DNA of 64,000 nucleotides, from positions 372,001-436,000 of the forward strand of contig NZ_LMLC01000005.1 in NCBI RefSeq assembly GCF_001421805.1, given 5' to 3'. The number at the start of each line of letters is the position of its first letter. The first letter of the stretch is position 1. This document shows, in pieces, positions 17,507 to 24,442 of this stretch. Under the pieces are notes generated by a model. It saw only the letters and a program-made list of their open reading frames with translations, searched no databases and was not told the DNA's origin. The DNA is from Sphingomonas sp. Leaf34. GTDB taxonomy: Bacteria; Pseudomonadota; Alphaproteobacteria; Sphingomonadales; Sphingomonadaceae. Both the position numbers and the translations under genes were made by a program.

Positions 17507-17522
17507 AGCAATGGCTGTGCCA
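17507..17522 (-). promoter_or_regulatory. Sigma-54 promoter of the flgB operon
   Basis: The minus strand reads TGGCACAGCCATTGCT, which matches the RpoN consensus TGGCACG-N4-TTGCW at every conserved position except one. The predicted start of transcription is near 17496, about 30 bases before the flgB GTG. An enhancer-binding activator would be required, which is not in the window. Confidence 0.8.
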
Positions 17523-17683
17523 GTTTGCGCGGCAAGGGCGGGGGACGGTCGTTTGCCGGGTGGCGGCAGGTGGGCGGCAAGGCGAACGGCAAGCGATTGC
17601 CGGTGCGGTGGGGGTGAGCGGCAATCGGGTTGCCGGCTGGCTGGTTCAGGGTGGCAAACCGGCCTGGGGGCACTCGCTGTCAC

Positions 17684-17997
17684 GATGTGTCCCTGCGAAG
17701 GCGAGGATCCAGACTGGGCTCCCGCCTTCGCGGGAGAACAAGGAGACGAAGGGTGTCGCTGCTCCCATCCACCACTCTGGCGGAGGCCGGAGCTCGGTTG
17801 GAAAGTTGGCAGTAACGAAGCGCAGCCTCAGTTGGCGACGTCCCCCAATTGGGCCCCGGCCTCCGCCGGGGTGGTGCTTGTGGGCATCGCTCATGCGCGA
17901 GACGCTTGCGCTACCCAATCCGTCACCCCGCACCTGTTCCGATGTGTCCTCGCGAAGGCGGGGACCCAGGCTGGGCTCCCGCCTTCGCGGGAGAACA
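17684..17997. repeat. Two 57-bp REP-like copies in direct orientation
   Basis: 17684-17740 and 17941-17997 are near-identical (five differences in 57 positions). Each carries the palindrome CTCCCGCCTTCGCGGGAG. Between and beside them lie shorter GGCGGAGGCCGG / CCGGCCTCCGCC words in both orientations. A reduced copy of the palindrome, TTCCCGCCTTCGCGGGAA, is at 20633-20650. Confidence 0.8.
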
Positions 17998-18098
17998 TGG
18001 GGCGGGGGGTTTCGCTGGTCATGTCCAACAACCCGGCGGAGGCCGGGGTGGCGCGGATAGGGTACGCTCGTATCCGGAGCGGCTAACCCCGCGCGATC

Positions 18099-18114
18099 TG
18101 GCCCATCCCTTGCA
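18099..18114 (+). promoter_or_regulatory. Sigma-54-like promoter before the second motor pair
   Basis: The sequence TGGCCCATCCCTTGCA keeps the GG-N10-GC spacing and the TTGCA -12 box. Transcription would start near 18125, leaving only about three bases before the ATG at 18128, so the transcript would be almost leaderless. Confidence 0.6.
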
Positions 18115-18127
18115 TCACCCCCCGCAC

Positions 18128-18802
18128 ATGATCACGCTCGCCCAATTCCTCGACCCTGCAGCGCTCGCCATCGTCGGTGGTGGTACGATGCTGGCCGTCG
18201 TCCTCCGCACGCCGTTGCGCGATCTCGGCCGCGCCTTCGCGGCGATGACGACGCTCGGCCGCGGCCGGTTCGACGCCGACCCGCTCCTCCTCCAGATCAC
18301 CGCGCTCGCCCGTATCGCCAGGCGCCACGGCGTGATGGCACTCGATCGCTCGGTCATCACCGATGCCGACGTCGCCGCCGGGATCGCTGCGATCGTCGAC
18401 GGGGCCTCCGCAACGGACGTCGCAACGCTCGTCCAGCACCGCCGTCGCGCTCGCATCGAGCGTCACGTCGCCGCCGCCGACGTCTGGGCGGGTGCCGCCG
18501 AAATCGCACCGGCGATGGGGATGGTCGGCACGCTGATCGGCCTTGCGCAGATGTTCGCGACGATGAGCGATCCCGGCGCGATCGGCGGCGCGATGGCGGT
18601 CGCGTTGCTCGCAACGCTCTATGGTGCGCTGCTCGCGAACCTGCTCTTCATGCCGATTGCCAACCGGCTGCGCACGCAAGGGCGCAACGAAGCCTTCGAG
18701 CGCGCGCGGATCGAAGCCCCGCTCGTGGCGCTCGCCGAACGCGAGACGCCGCGCGGTTATGGCGCGCCTGTTACGCCACCGACGCTGGCAACCGTCGCGT
18801 GA
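18128..18802 (+). CDS. MotA/PomA-like proton channel subunit (second stator)
   Basis: A 224-residue MotA-family membrane protein. Helices are seen at about 8-28 (LDPAALAIVGGGTMLAVVLR), 133-155 (APAMGMVGTLIGLAQMFATM) and 160-185 (AVALLATLYGALLANLLFMP, IANRL). The last carries the conserved Pro of the proton path. The first of the four usual helices is missing, so the protein is short. The ATG at 18128 is used although the frame stays open upstream through repeats. It overlaps the next gene, a MotB-like protein. Likely an auxiliary flagellar stator, since it is cotranscribed with flgA; an ExbB/TolQ role is less likely. Confidence 0.75.
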   Translation: MITLAQFLDPAALAIVGGGTMLAVVLRTPLRDLGRAFAAMTTLGRGRFDADPLLLQITALARIARRHGVMALDRSVITDADVAAGIAAIVDGASATDVATLVQHRRRARIERHVAAADVWAGAAEIAPAMGMVGTLIGLAQMFATMSDPGAIGGAMAVALLATLYGALLANLLFMPIANRLRTQGRNEAFERARIEAPLVALAERETPRGYGAPVTPPTLATVA

Positions 18803-19335
18803 ACGCCAGCGAATATCCCGACGCGCCGACCGGCAAGCCACTCTGGCTCATCACGCTCGCCGACCTCGCTCTGCTGCTGGTCGGCTTCCTCGTTCTCCTC
18901 CAGGCGACCCAGCATATCGGCGGCGCCGGTCTGTCGAAACGGGATCTCGCCAACGGTATTCGCGAAGGCTTTGGCGCAAACGATACCGAACCTGCGCCGA
19001 TGCCCGTCGCCGCCGCTGGCGTCCTCGATTTCGCAGCCGGCTCGGCGATCCTGCCGACGACGCCCGGCGCGCTCGTCGCCTGGGCCCGCGAAGCCGCGCG
19101 TGATCCGCGCGTGATGCTCACCGTCACCGGCTCCACCGACGGCACGCCCGCGGATGTCGACCGGGTCACCGGTAGCCGCGCAGTCCTTGCCGCCGACCGT
19201 GCGCGTACCGTCGCCGCCGCGCTCGCCGCTGTTGCCCCCTCTCGCGTTGCAATCGTCACCGCCACCAAACCCGGCCGTCGCGCCGCCATCGTCTCCGTCG
19301 CCTTTGTCGGCGACCCGCTTAGGACAACCCCATGA
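18799..19335 (+). CDS. MotB-like stator partner (short, divergent)
   Basis: A 178-residue protein starting at GTG 18799, overlapping the MotA-like stop (GTGA). One membrane helix, PLWLITLADLALLLVGFLVL, holds Asp22 at the position of the channel Asp of MotB. The C-terminal part resembles an OmpA-like peptidoglycan-binding fold (VMLTVTGSTDG...), but the usual GHTD and NRRVE motifs are degenerate. Pairing with the MotA-like gene and the flagellar context support a stator role. How it grips peptidoglycan is unclear. Confidence 0.7.
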   Translation: MNASEYPDAPTGKPLWLITLADLALLLVGFLVLLQATQHIGGAGLSKRDLANGIREGFGANDTEPAPMPVAAAGVLDFAAGSAILPTTPGALVAWAREAARDPRVMLTVTGSTDGTPADVDRVTGSRAVLAADRARTVAAALAAVAPSRVAIVTATKPGRRAAIVSVAFVGDPLRTTP

Positions 19336-19826
19336 TCCTTCCGTTCCTGCTCATGGCCGCGAGCTTCCAGGATACCGCCACGCTCGACGCCTCGGTAGCC
19401 GCCTTTACTGGCCGCCCGACCGGCGCGGAGGGTGGCGCGCGCGCGCCGGTGGACGCGCGGTTGCGGCTCGCGACCTGCCCGACCGTGTCGCTCTCGTGGC
19501 GCACCGAACAGCATGATGCGGTGGTCGTATCGTGCGCTGGGCCCGCCTGGCGGATCTTCGTTCCCGTCATCCGGCCGGCAAACGCCCCGGCCGCGATCGG
19601 CCCTGCATTCGTCCCCGTGATCAAGGCGGCACCGGTCGTCAAGCGTGGCGATCCGATCGTCATCGAGGCGGGAACCGAAGGGTTTTCGATCAGCCGTGAA
19701 GGCGTCGCGATGGGCGATGCCCCCCCTGGCGGCCGCTTCATGGTCAAGGTCGACGACACACGCACACCGGTCCAGGCAATCGCGGTCGAGGCGGGGCGCG
19801 CGACGCTTCCGGGCTGGTCGAACTAA
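19332..19826 (+). CDS. flgA: Flagellar P-ring assembly chaperone FlgA
   Basis: Periplasmic chaperone for P-ring (FlgI) polymerisation. The 164 residues begin with a short hydrophobic export segment (MILPFLLMAASF). They carry the conserved ARLRLATCP-like strand (VDARLRLATCPTVSLSW) and the C-terminal SAF/FlgA domain (VKRGDPIVIEAGTEGFSISR through GRATLPGW). The ATG overlaps the preceding gene. The FlgA fold and context agree, though the protein is shorter than the enterobacterial one. Confidence 0.87.
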   Translation: MILPFLLMAASFQDTATLDASVAAFTGRPTGAEGGARAPVDARLRLATCPTVSLSWRTEQHDAVVVSCAGPAWRIFVPVIRPANAPAAIGPAFVPVIKAAPVVKRGDPIVIEAGTEGFSISREGVAMGDAPPGGRFMVKVDDTRTPVQAIAVEAGRATLPGWSN

Positions 19827-19850
19827 TTTCAGGCCAAAAATTAATTTTGC

Positions 19851-19877
19851 TAAAGGTTTTCGACGTGCGGCCGTTTC
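19851..19877 (+). promoter_or_regulatory. Sigma-28 (FliA) promoter of flgM
   Basis: TAAAGGTT (19851-19858), 11 bases, then GCCGTTTC (19870-19877), against the FliA consensus TAAAGTTT-N11-GCCGATAA. It lies in the AT-rich gap between flgA and flgM, about 30 bases before the flgM ATG. This fits the usual FliA control of its own anti-sigma factor. Confidence 0.7.
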
Positions 19878-19910
19878 TCCTGATGTCAGCGCAAATTAGA
19901 GGATGCGGAC

Positions 19911-20228
19911 ATGGTGGACCCGATCGGCGCGAAGCCGTCTGTAGCAGGAGATCGCTCCGTTGCGCGCATCGCCGCCGCGACGCCGGCAATGGTCGTGCAA
20001 ACGCCCGTAAAGACGCCTGCCCAGGCGCAGCCCCAGGCGGCGCCCCCGGCATTGCCCGAGTCGATCGCGCTCGTGAAATCGATGGCGTCGTCGCCGCCGG
20101 TCAACGCGTCGCGCGTCGCCGAGATCAAGAAGGCGATTGCCAGCGGCACCTTTCCGATCCTTCCCGCGACCATCGCCGATCGGCTGATGGCGCTCAGCCT
20201 GGCCTGGAATTCCAATGAAACGGCGTGA
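19911..20228 (+). CDS. flgM: Anti-sigma-28 factor FlgM
   Basis: Binds FliA and keeps late flagellar genes silent until the hook is complete, then is exported. The 105 residues have a disordered Ala/Pro/Gln-rich N-terminal half and a C-terminal FlgM domain (about 60-100) with VNASRVAEIKKAIASGTFPI, followed by a last helix ending LMALSLAW. It is preceded by a FliA-type promoter and overlaps the FlgN-like gene. Confidence 0.88.
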   Translation: MVDPIGAKPSVAGDRSVARIAAATPAMVVQTPVKTPAQAQPQAAPPALPESIALVKSMASSPPVNASRVAEIKKAIASGTFPILPATIADRLMALSLAWNSNETA

Positions 20229-20532
20229 TGCCCTAATCCGCGTTATCGACGCGTTGCACGCCGAGATCGCCGCGCTCAAATCGAACGACGTCGCCAGCCT
20301 CGAGCGCGCGACCGCGGACAAGCTTGCCGGGATCGAACAGGTCGCGTTGCTGGGCACCGGCCCTGCGGGCACCGAGATCCGCGAGCTCGCGGACGAGGCG
20401 AACCGGCTCAACGAGACGTGCCGCATCTATACCAACCTGATGGCGGCAAATGTTCGCCGCCGCCTGCAAACGCTGACCGGCGACGGTGCCGTTGCCGGCT
20501 ATCGGCCGGGTCTGCGCGCCGCCTACGCCTGA
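20215..20532 (+). CDS. flgN: FlgN-like export chaperone
   Basis: A 105-residue, mostly helical protein with the FlgN pattern: an N-terminal helical hairpin (DALIRVIDALHAEIAALKSN) and a conserved late segment (ANRLNETCRIYTNLMAANVR, then RRLQTLTG). In other bacteria FlgN chaperones FlgK and FlgL to the export gate. It overlaps the flgM end by 14 bases, the classic flgM-flgN arrangement. Sequence alone would be weak; gene order makes the call good. Confidence 0.8.
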   Translation: MKRRDALIRVIDALHAEIAALKSNDVASLERATADKLAGIEQVALLGTGPAGTEIRELADEANRLNETCRIYTNLMAANVRRRLQTLTGDGAVAGYRPGLRAAYA

Positions 20533-20632
20533 CTTTCGCGGACGAGACCTCCCCACCCTCGTCGTCCCAACGCAGGCGGTGAACCGTATACTCCGGCGTA
20601 CCCAATTCTATCGCACCGGCAGCCAATATGCC

Positions 20633-20650
20633 TTCCCGCCTTCGCGGGAA
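20633..20650. repeat. Short REP-like palindrome
   Basis: TTCCCGCCTTCGCGGGAA is a 7-bp stem with a four-base CTTC loop. It is a reduced copy of the palindrome at 17684-17997, and lies just upstream of a sigma-54 promoter. Confidence 0.6.
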
Positions 20651-20681
20651 TGACGATTGGCGGTTGAGCATACTCCAAAAC

Positions 20682-20697
20682 TGGCACGCCCCTTGCT
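20682..20697 (+). promoter_or_regulatory. Sigma-54 promoter, full consensus match
   Basis: TGGCACGCCCCTTGCT matches TGGCACG-N4-TTGCW exactly. The predicted transcript starts near 20708, about 25 bases before the ATG at 20733. It would drive the transglycosylase, flhA and fliA, placing FliA under RpoN. Confidence 0.85.
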
Positions 20698-20732
20698 GAG
20701 TAATCCCTGAACCAGGGGCACCACATACGGGC

Positions 20733-21590
20733 ATGACCGTCAATTCCATCACTCCCGGCCGGATCCAGTCCGCGATCGCGCTTGCGAGCAGCAAGACCGG
20801 CGTGGATTTCGACTATCTGCTCGGCCAAGCAAAGCTCGAAAGCGGGCTCAACGCCAACGCGCGCGCCGGCACGTCGAGCGCCTCCGGCCTCTACCAGTTC
20901 ATCGAGCAGAGCTGGCTGTCGGTCGTCAAGAAGCATGGCGCTGAGCACGGGCTCGGCTGGGCTGCGAACAGCATCGGCCAGTCCTCGAGCGGCCGCCTGT
21001 CGGTCGGCGACGCCGGTACCAAGGCGGCGATCCTTGCGCTGCGCAACGATCCCAACGCCGCCTCGCTGATGGCGGCCGAATATGCGTCGGACAACAAGGC
21101 GTCGCTTGAGGGCACGCTGAACCGTCCAGCGTCGGGCACCGACCTCTATATGGCGCATTTCATGGGTCTTGGCGGTGCGACAAAGTTTCTCAAGACGATG
21201 CAGGCCAACCCCAAGGCGAGCGGCGCGGCGTTGTTCCCCGCCGCGGCGCGCGCGAACCACAACGTCTTCTACGATAAGAACAATCAGCCGCGCACGCTGT
21301 CGGCGATCTACGACCGGTTCGCCGACAAGCTCGGCGGCGCGGCAGCGGGCGCGAGTTCGACCGCGAGCGCCACCAGCTACGCCGCGCAGGCGATCGACAT
21401 GGACGGCAGCACGGTCATCACCGGCTCGAACGAAAGCGCGGACGATGCGCTCGCTTGGGCACAATCCGCCATGGGTTCGGCAATGGGCCGCTTCTCCGGC
21501 AAGACAACGCAGGCGGCGGTCAACGTGCTGCGGCCGACGCCCGACACCGCGCGGCTCGCCTATATGATGCTCGCACGGCTCGGCGGCTAA
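20733..21590 (+). CDS. Flagellar-locus lytic transglycosylase (SLT domain)
   Basis: A 285-residue protein with an SLT transglycosylase domain in the N-terminal half. The catalytic Glu is Glu36 in AKLESGLNANARAGTSSASG, followed by LYQFIEQSW and, later, MAHFMGLGGA. No clear signal peptide is seen, so export may be through the flagellar secretion path. Because FlgJ here lacks its muramidase domain, this enzyme is the likely one that opens the peptidoglycan for the rod, similar in role to SltF of Rhodobacter or PleA of Caulobacter. It is followed after three bases by flhA. Confidence 0.87.
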   Translation: MTVNSITPGRIQSAIALASSKTGVDFDYLLGQAKLESGLNANARAGTSSASGLYQFIEQSWLSVVKKHGAEHGLGWAANSIGQSSSGRLSVGDAGTKAAILALRNDPNAASLMAAEYASDNKASLEGTLNRPASGTDLYMAHFMGLGGATKFLKTMQANPKASGAALFPAAARANHNVFYDKNNQPRTLSAIYDRFADKLGGAAAGASSTASATSYAAQAIDMDGSTVITGSNESADDALAWAQSAMGSAMGRFSGKTTQAAVNVLRPTPDTARLAYMMLARLGG

Positions 21591-21593
21591 GCG

Positions 21594-23681
21594 ATGAACC
21601 GCCTGCTCTCCAACGCCCGCGCATCCGTGCTGCCGCTCGCGATCCTGATGCTCGTGCTCGTCATGGTCGTGCCAATCCCGGCTTTCATGCTCGACATCTT
21701 CTTCGTCGCGAACATCGCGATCAGCCTCGCGGTGCTGATGGTCGCGCTGAACGCGCAGAAGCCGCTCGACTTCTCGGCCTTCCCGACCGTGCTGCTGTTC
21801 GCCACGCTGTTCCGCCTCGGTCTCAACGTCGCCTCGACGCGGATCGTGCTGGTCCACGGCCATGAGGGCGAAAGCGCGGCGGGCCACGTCATCGAGGCGT
21901 TCGGCACGTTCCTGATCGGCGGCGATTACGTCGTCGGCATCTTCGTCTTTGCGATCCTGATGATCATCAACATGATCGTCGTCACCAAGGGCGCAGGCCG
22001 CGTCTCCGAGGTCAGCGCGCGCTTCACGCTCGACGCGCTGCCGGGCAAGCAGATGGCGATCGACGCCGATCTCAACGCGGGGCTCATTACTCCCGACGAG
22101 GCCAAGGCGCGCCGCGTCGAGGTCTCGACCGAGGCCGATTTCTACGGCTCGATGGACGGCTCGTCGAAGTTCGTGAAGGGCGACGCGGTCGCGGCCATGC
22201 TGATCCTCGCCGCCAACATCATCGGCGGCCTGATCCTCGGGCCTGTCAGCCACGGCATGTCGATCGCCGACGCCGCGCACAATTACATCCTGCTCGCGAT
22301 CGGCGACGCGCTCGTCGCGCAGCTGCCGTCGCTGATGCTGTCGATCGCCGCGGCGTCGATCGTCACGCGCGTCACCTCGGACAAGGATCTCGCCGGGCAG
22401 ATCGGCGGCCAGTTCGGGTCCCCGCGCACCTGGACGCCAGTCGCGGTGATCCTCGCGCTGCTCGGCATCCTGCCGGGCATGCCGCACATGGTGATCCTGC
22501 CCGCCGCCGCCATCGCCGGGTTCGCCGCGTGGAAGCTGCGCCAGATCGAGCGCCGCCCTGCCCCGGTCGTGATCGTCCCCGTCGAGACGATCGACCAGTC
22601 GAAGATCGGCTGGGAGGAAGTCACCGACGGGATGCAGGTCAATCTTGACATCGGCTATGGCCTGGTGCCGCTCGCCGACGAACGTCGCGGTTCGCCGCTG
22701 ATGGGCCGGATCACCGGTGTTCGTCGGCAATTGTCGAAGGAACTCGGCTTCGTCGTGCCGCAGGTCCGCGTCCGCGACGACATCAACCTTGCCCCCTATG
22801 TCTACCGCATCCTCGTCAACGGCGTCGTCGTCGGCGAGGACACCGTGTCGCCCGACGAGATGCTCGCGCTCGATACCGGCCAGGCATATGGCGACCTGTT
22901 CGGCAAGAAGGTGAAGGACCCGACCTTCGGGCTCGACGCAACCTGGGTCGATGCGAGCGACGCGGATGCCGCGACCGGTGCCGGCTATCTCGTGGTCGAT
23001 CCCGGCACGGTGATGGCGACGCATCTGAACCATCTGCTCGGCCAGAACGCCGCCGAGCTGCTCGGCCAGGACGAAGTGCAGGCGCTGCTCGACGGCCTGA
23101 AGGAGCGTGCTGCACAGCTGGTGGCAGCCCTCGCGCCGCTGCCGATCACGACGTTGACGCAGGTGCTCAAGGGCCTGCTCGCGGAAAACGTGCCGCTCAA
23201 GGAATTCCGCCGCATCGCCGGCGCGATCGCGGTGGCGGCGCAGCGCACGCAGGACGCCGAGGAGCTCATCGAGACGATCCGTCCCGAGCTCGGCGCGCTC
23301 ATCATCCAGAAACTGTGCGGCGTGCGCGAACCGCTGCGCGTCATGACGTTGGAGGGTCACTTGGAAGGTCTGCTCGGCCAGGCGATGCGCGCCGATCAAT
23401 CGCGCCGCCACGTCATCGAACCCGATCTCGGCCGCCGCATCGTCGAGGCGCTGCAACGCGCCGCCGAACCGCTGATCGCCGAGGCGAAGCCGTTCGCGCT
23501 CGTCGTCCAGCCGTCGATCCGCCTCGCGATTCGCAAGCTGGTGAGGACGTGCCTGCCCGACACGCCGGTGCTGTCGTTCTTTGAAGTGCCCGAGGAGAAG
23601 GCGGTCGAAGTCGTCGCGGTGATCGGCGCGTCCCAGCCGGCGCAGGCCGGAAACTTTGGCCAACAGGCGCTGGCGGCATGA
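21594..23681 (+). CDS. flhA: Flagellar export gate protein FlhA
   Basis: Inner-membrane component of the flagellar type III export gate. The 695 residues have an N-terminal membrane half with about eight helices and the FHIPEP family signature region (FRLGLNVASTRIVL; then GAGRVSEVSARFTLDALPGK, QMAIDADLNAGLI). The large cytoplasmic domain starts near residue 330. Length is normal. It is coupled to fliA by ATGA. flhB is not adjacent, so the export genes are split between loci. Confidence 0.97.
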   Translation: MNRLLSNARASVLPLAILMLVLVMVVPIPAFMLDIFFVANIAISLAVLMVALNAQKPLDFSAFPTVLLFATLFRLGLNVASTRIVLVHGHEGESAAGHVIEAFGTFLIGGDYVVGIFVFAILMIINMIVVTKGAGRVSEVSARFTLDALPGKQMAIDADLNAGLITPDEAKARRVEVSTEADFYGSMDGSSKFVKGDAVAAMLILAANIIGGLILGPVSHGMSIADAAHNYILLAIGDALVAQLPSLMLSIAAASIVTRVTSDKDLAGQIGGQFGSPRTWTPVAVILALLGILPGMPHMVILPAAAIAGFAAWKLRQIERRPAPVVIVPVETIDQSKIGWEEVTDGMQVNLDIGYGLVPLADERRGSPLMGRITGVRRQLSKELGFVVPQVRVRDDINLAPYVYRILVNGVVVGEDTVSPDEMLALDTGQAYGDLFGKKVKDPTFGLDATWVDASDADAATGAGYLVVDPGTVMATHLNHLLGQNAAELLGQDEVQALLDGLKERAAQLVAALAPLPITTLTQVLKGLLAENVPLKEFRRIAGAIAVAAQRTQDAEELIETIRPELGALIIQKLCGVREPLRVMTLEGHLEGLLGQAMRADQSRRHVIEPDLGRRIVEALQRAAEPLIAEAKPFALVVQPSIRLAIRKLVRTCLPDTPVLSFFEVPEEKAVEVVAVIGASQPAQAGNFGQQALAA

Positions 23682-24442
23682 GCGCGCTGCCCCTGCGCGG
23701 TGCCTTCGCGGATGCTCAGTCTTTCGCAGGTCAACCGCTGACCTACCGCCCGCATCAACGCCCCGGCGGCGACGCCGACCAGCTCGTCAAACAGCATCTG
23801 CCGCTGGTCCGCCGGATTGCCTGGCACGTGCATGGCAGCATGAGCAGCAGCGTCGATGTCGAGGACCTGATCCAAGTCGGGCTGGTCGCTTTGGTCGAGG
23901 CGGCCGCGAATTTCGACGAACGCGGAATGCCGTTCAAGACCTACCTCGTCACCCGCCTGCGCGGCAGCATGATCGACGAACTCCGCCGCCAGGCGACGTC
24001 GACACGCGGCGCGATGCGGCGCCGCCGCCAGTACGCCGAGGCGATCTCGACGCTCACCGCCCGCACGGGCAAAGCCCCGGGAGAAGACTCGATCGCGCAG
24101 CATATCGGCGTCAGCGTCGAGAAACTGCGCACCGACTACGTCACCGCAGACTCGCTCCGGTTCGATTCGATCGACGAGATGTATGCCGACGACCTGCCCT
24201 GGTTCGCCGACGATGCGCCGGACGCGTTCGCGCAGTTGGCGGACAGCGATCTGCGCGACGCACTCATCGCCGCGATTTCGGCGCTACCCGAGCGCGAGGC
24301 GCAGGTGATCCAGCTCTATTATGTCGAGGACCTCAACCTCGAAGAAATCGGCGAAGTGTTCGGCGTCGGCTCAGCGCGGGTCTGCCAGATCAAGGCGTCC
24401 GCACACGCAAAGTTGAAAAAGGCATTGGCCCGCGCGGTGTGA
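23678..24442 (+). CDS. fliA: Flagellar sigma factor FliA (sigma-28)
   Basis: Sigma factor for late flagellar genes. The 254 residues contain region 2 (VDVEDLIQVGLVALVEAAAN, ...MPFKTYLVTRLRGSMIDELR), region 3 and region 4 with the helix-turn-helix (LNLEEIGEVFGVGSARVCQI). It lies at the end of the sigma-54-driven operon, translationally coupled to flhA. FlgM, its inhibitor, is encoded 3.5 kb upstream with its own FliA-type promoter. The stop is directly followed by the stop of the convergent AraC gene. Confidence 0.95.
   Translation: MSALPLRGAFADAQSFAGQPLTYRPHQRPGGDADQLVKQHLPLVRRIAWHVHGSMSSSVDVEDLIQVGLVALVEAAANFDERGMPFKTYLVTRLRGSMIDELRRQATSTRGAMRRRRQYAEAISTLTARTGKAPGEDSIAQHIGVSVEKLRTDYVTADSLRFDSIDEMYADDLPWFADDAPDAFAQLADSDLRDALIAAISALPEREAQVIQLYYVEDLNLEEIGEVFGVGSARVCQIKASAHAKLKKALARAV

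Larger units (their letters stand above)
17467..18127. other. Non-coding divergent region between flgB and the motor-like pair
   Basis: No convincing gene is seen here. It contains the two divergent sigma-54-like promoters at its ends and, between them, an array of REP-like palindromes. Open frames crossing it are by-products of these repeats. Confidence 0.7.

Noticed and set aside
17511..18086. Open frames through the REP-like region upstream of the motor pair
   Set aside because: They consist of repeat translation; the repeats and promoters explain the region better.
20523..23663. 1046-codon minus-strand frame opposite flhA and the transglycosylase
   Set aside because: Shadow frame of GC-rich coding DNA; composition Arg/His/Asp-rich, no domain.
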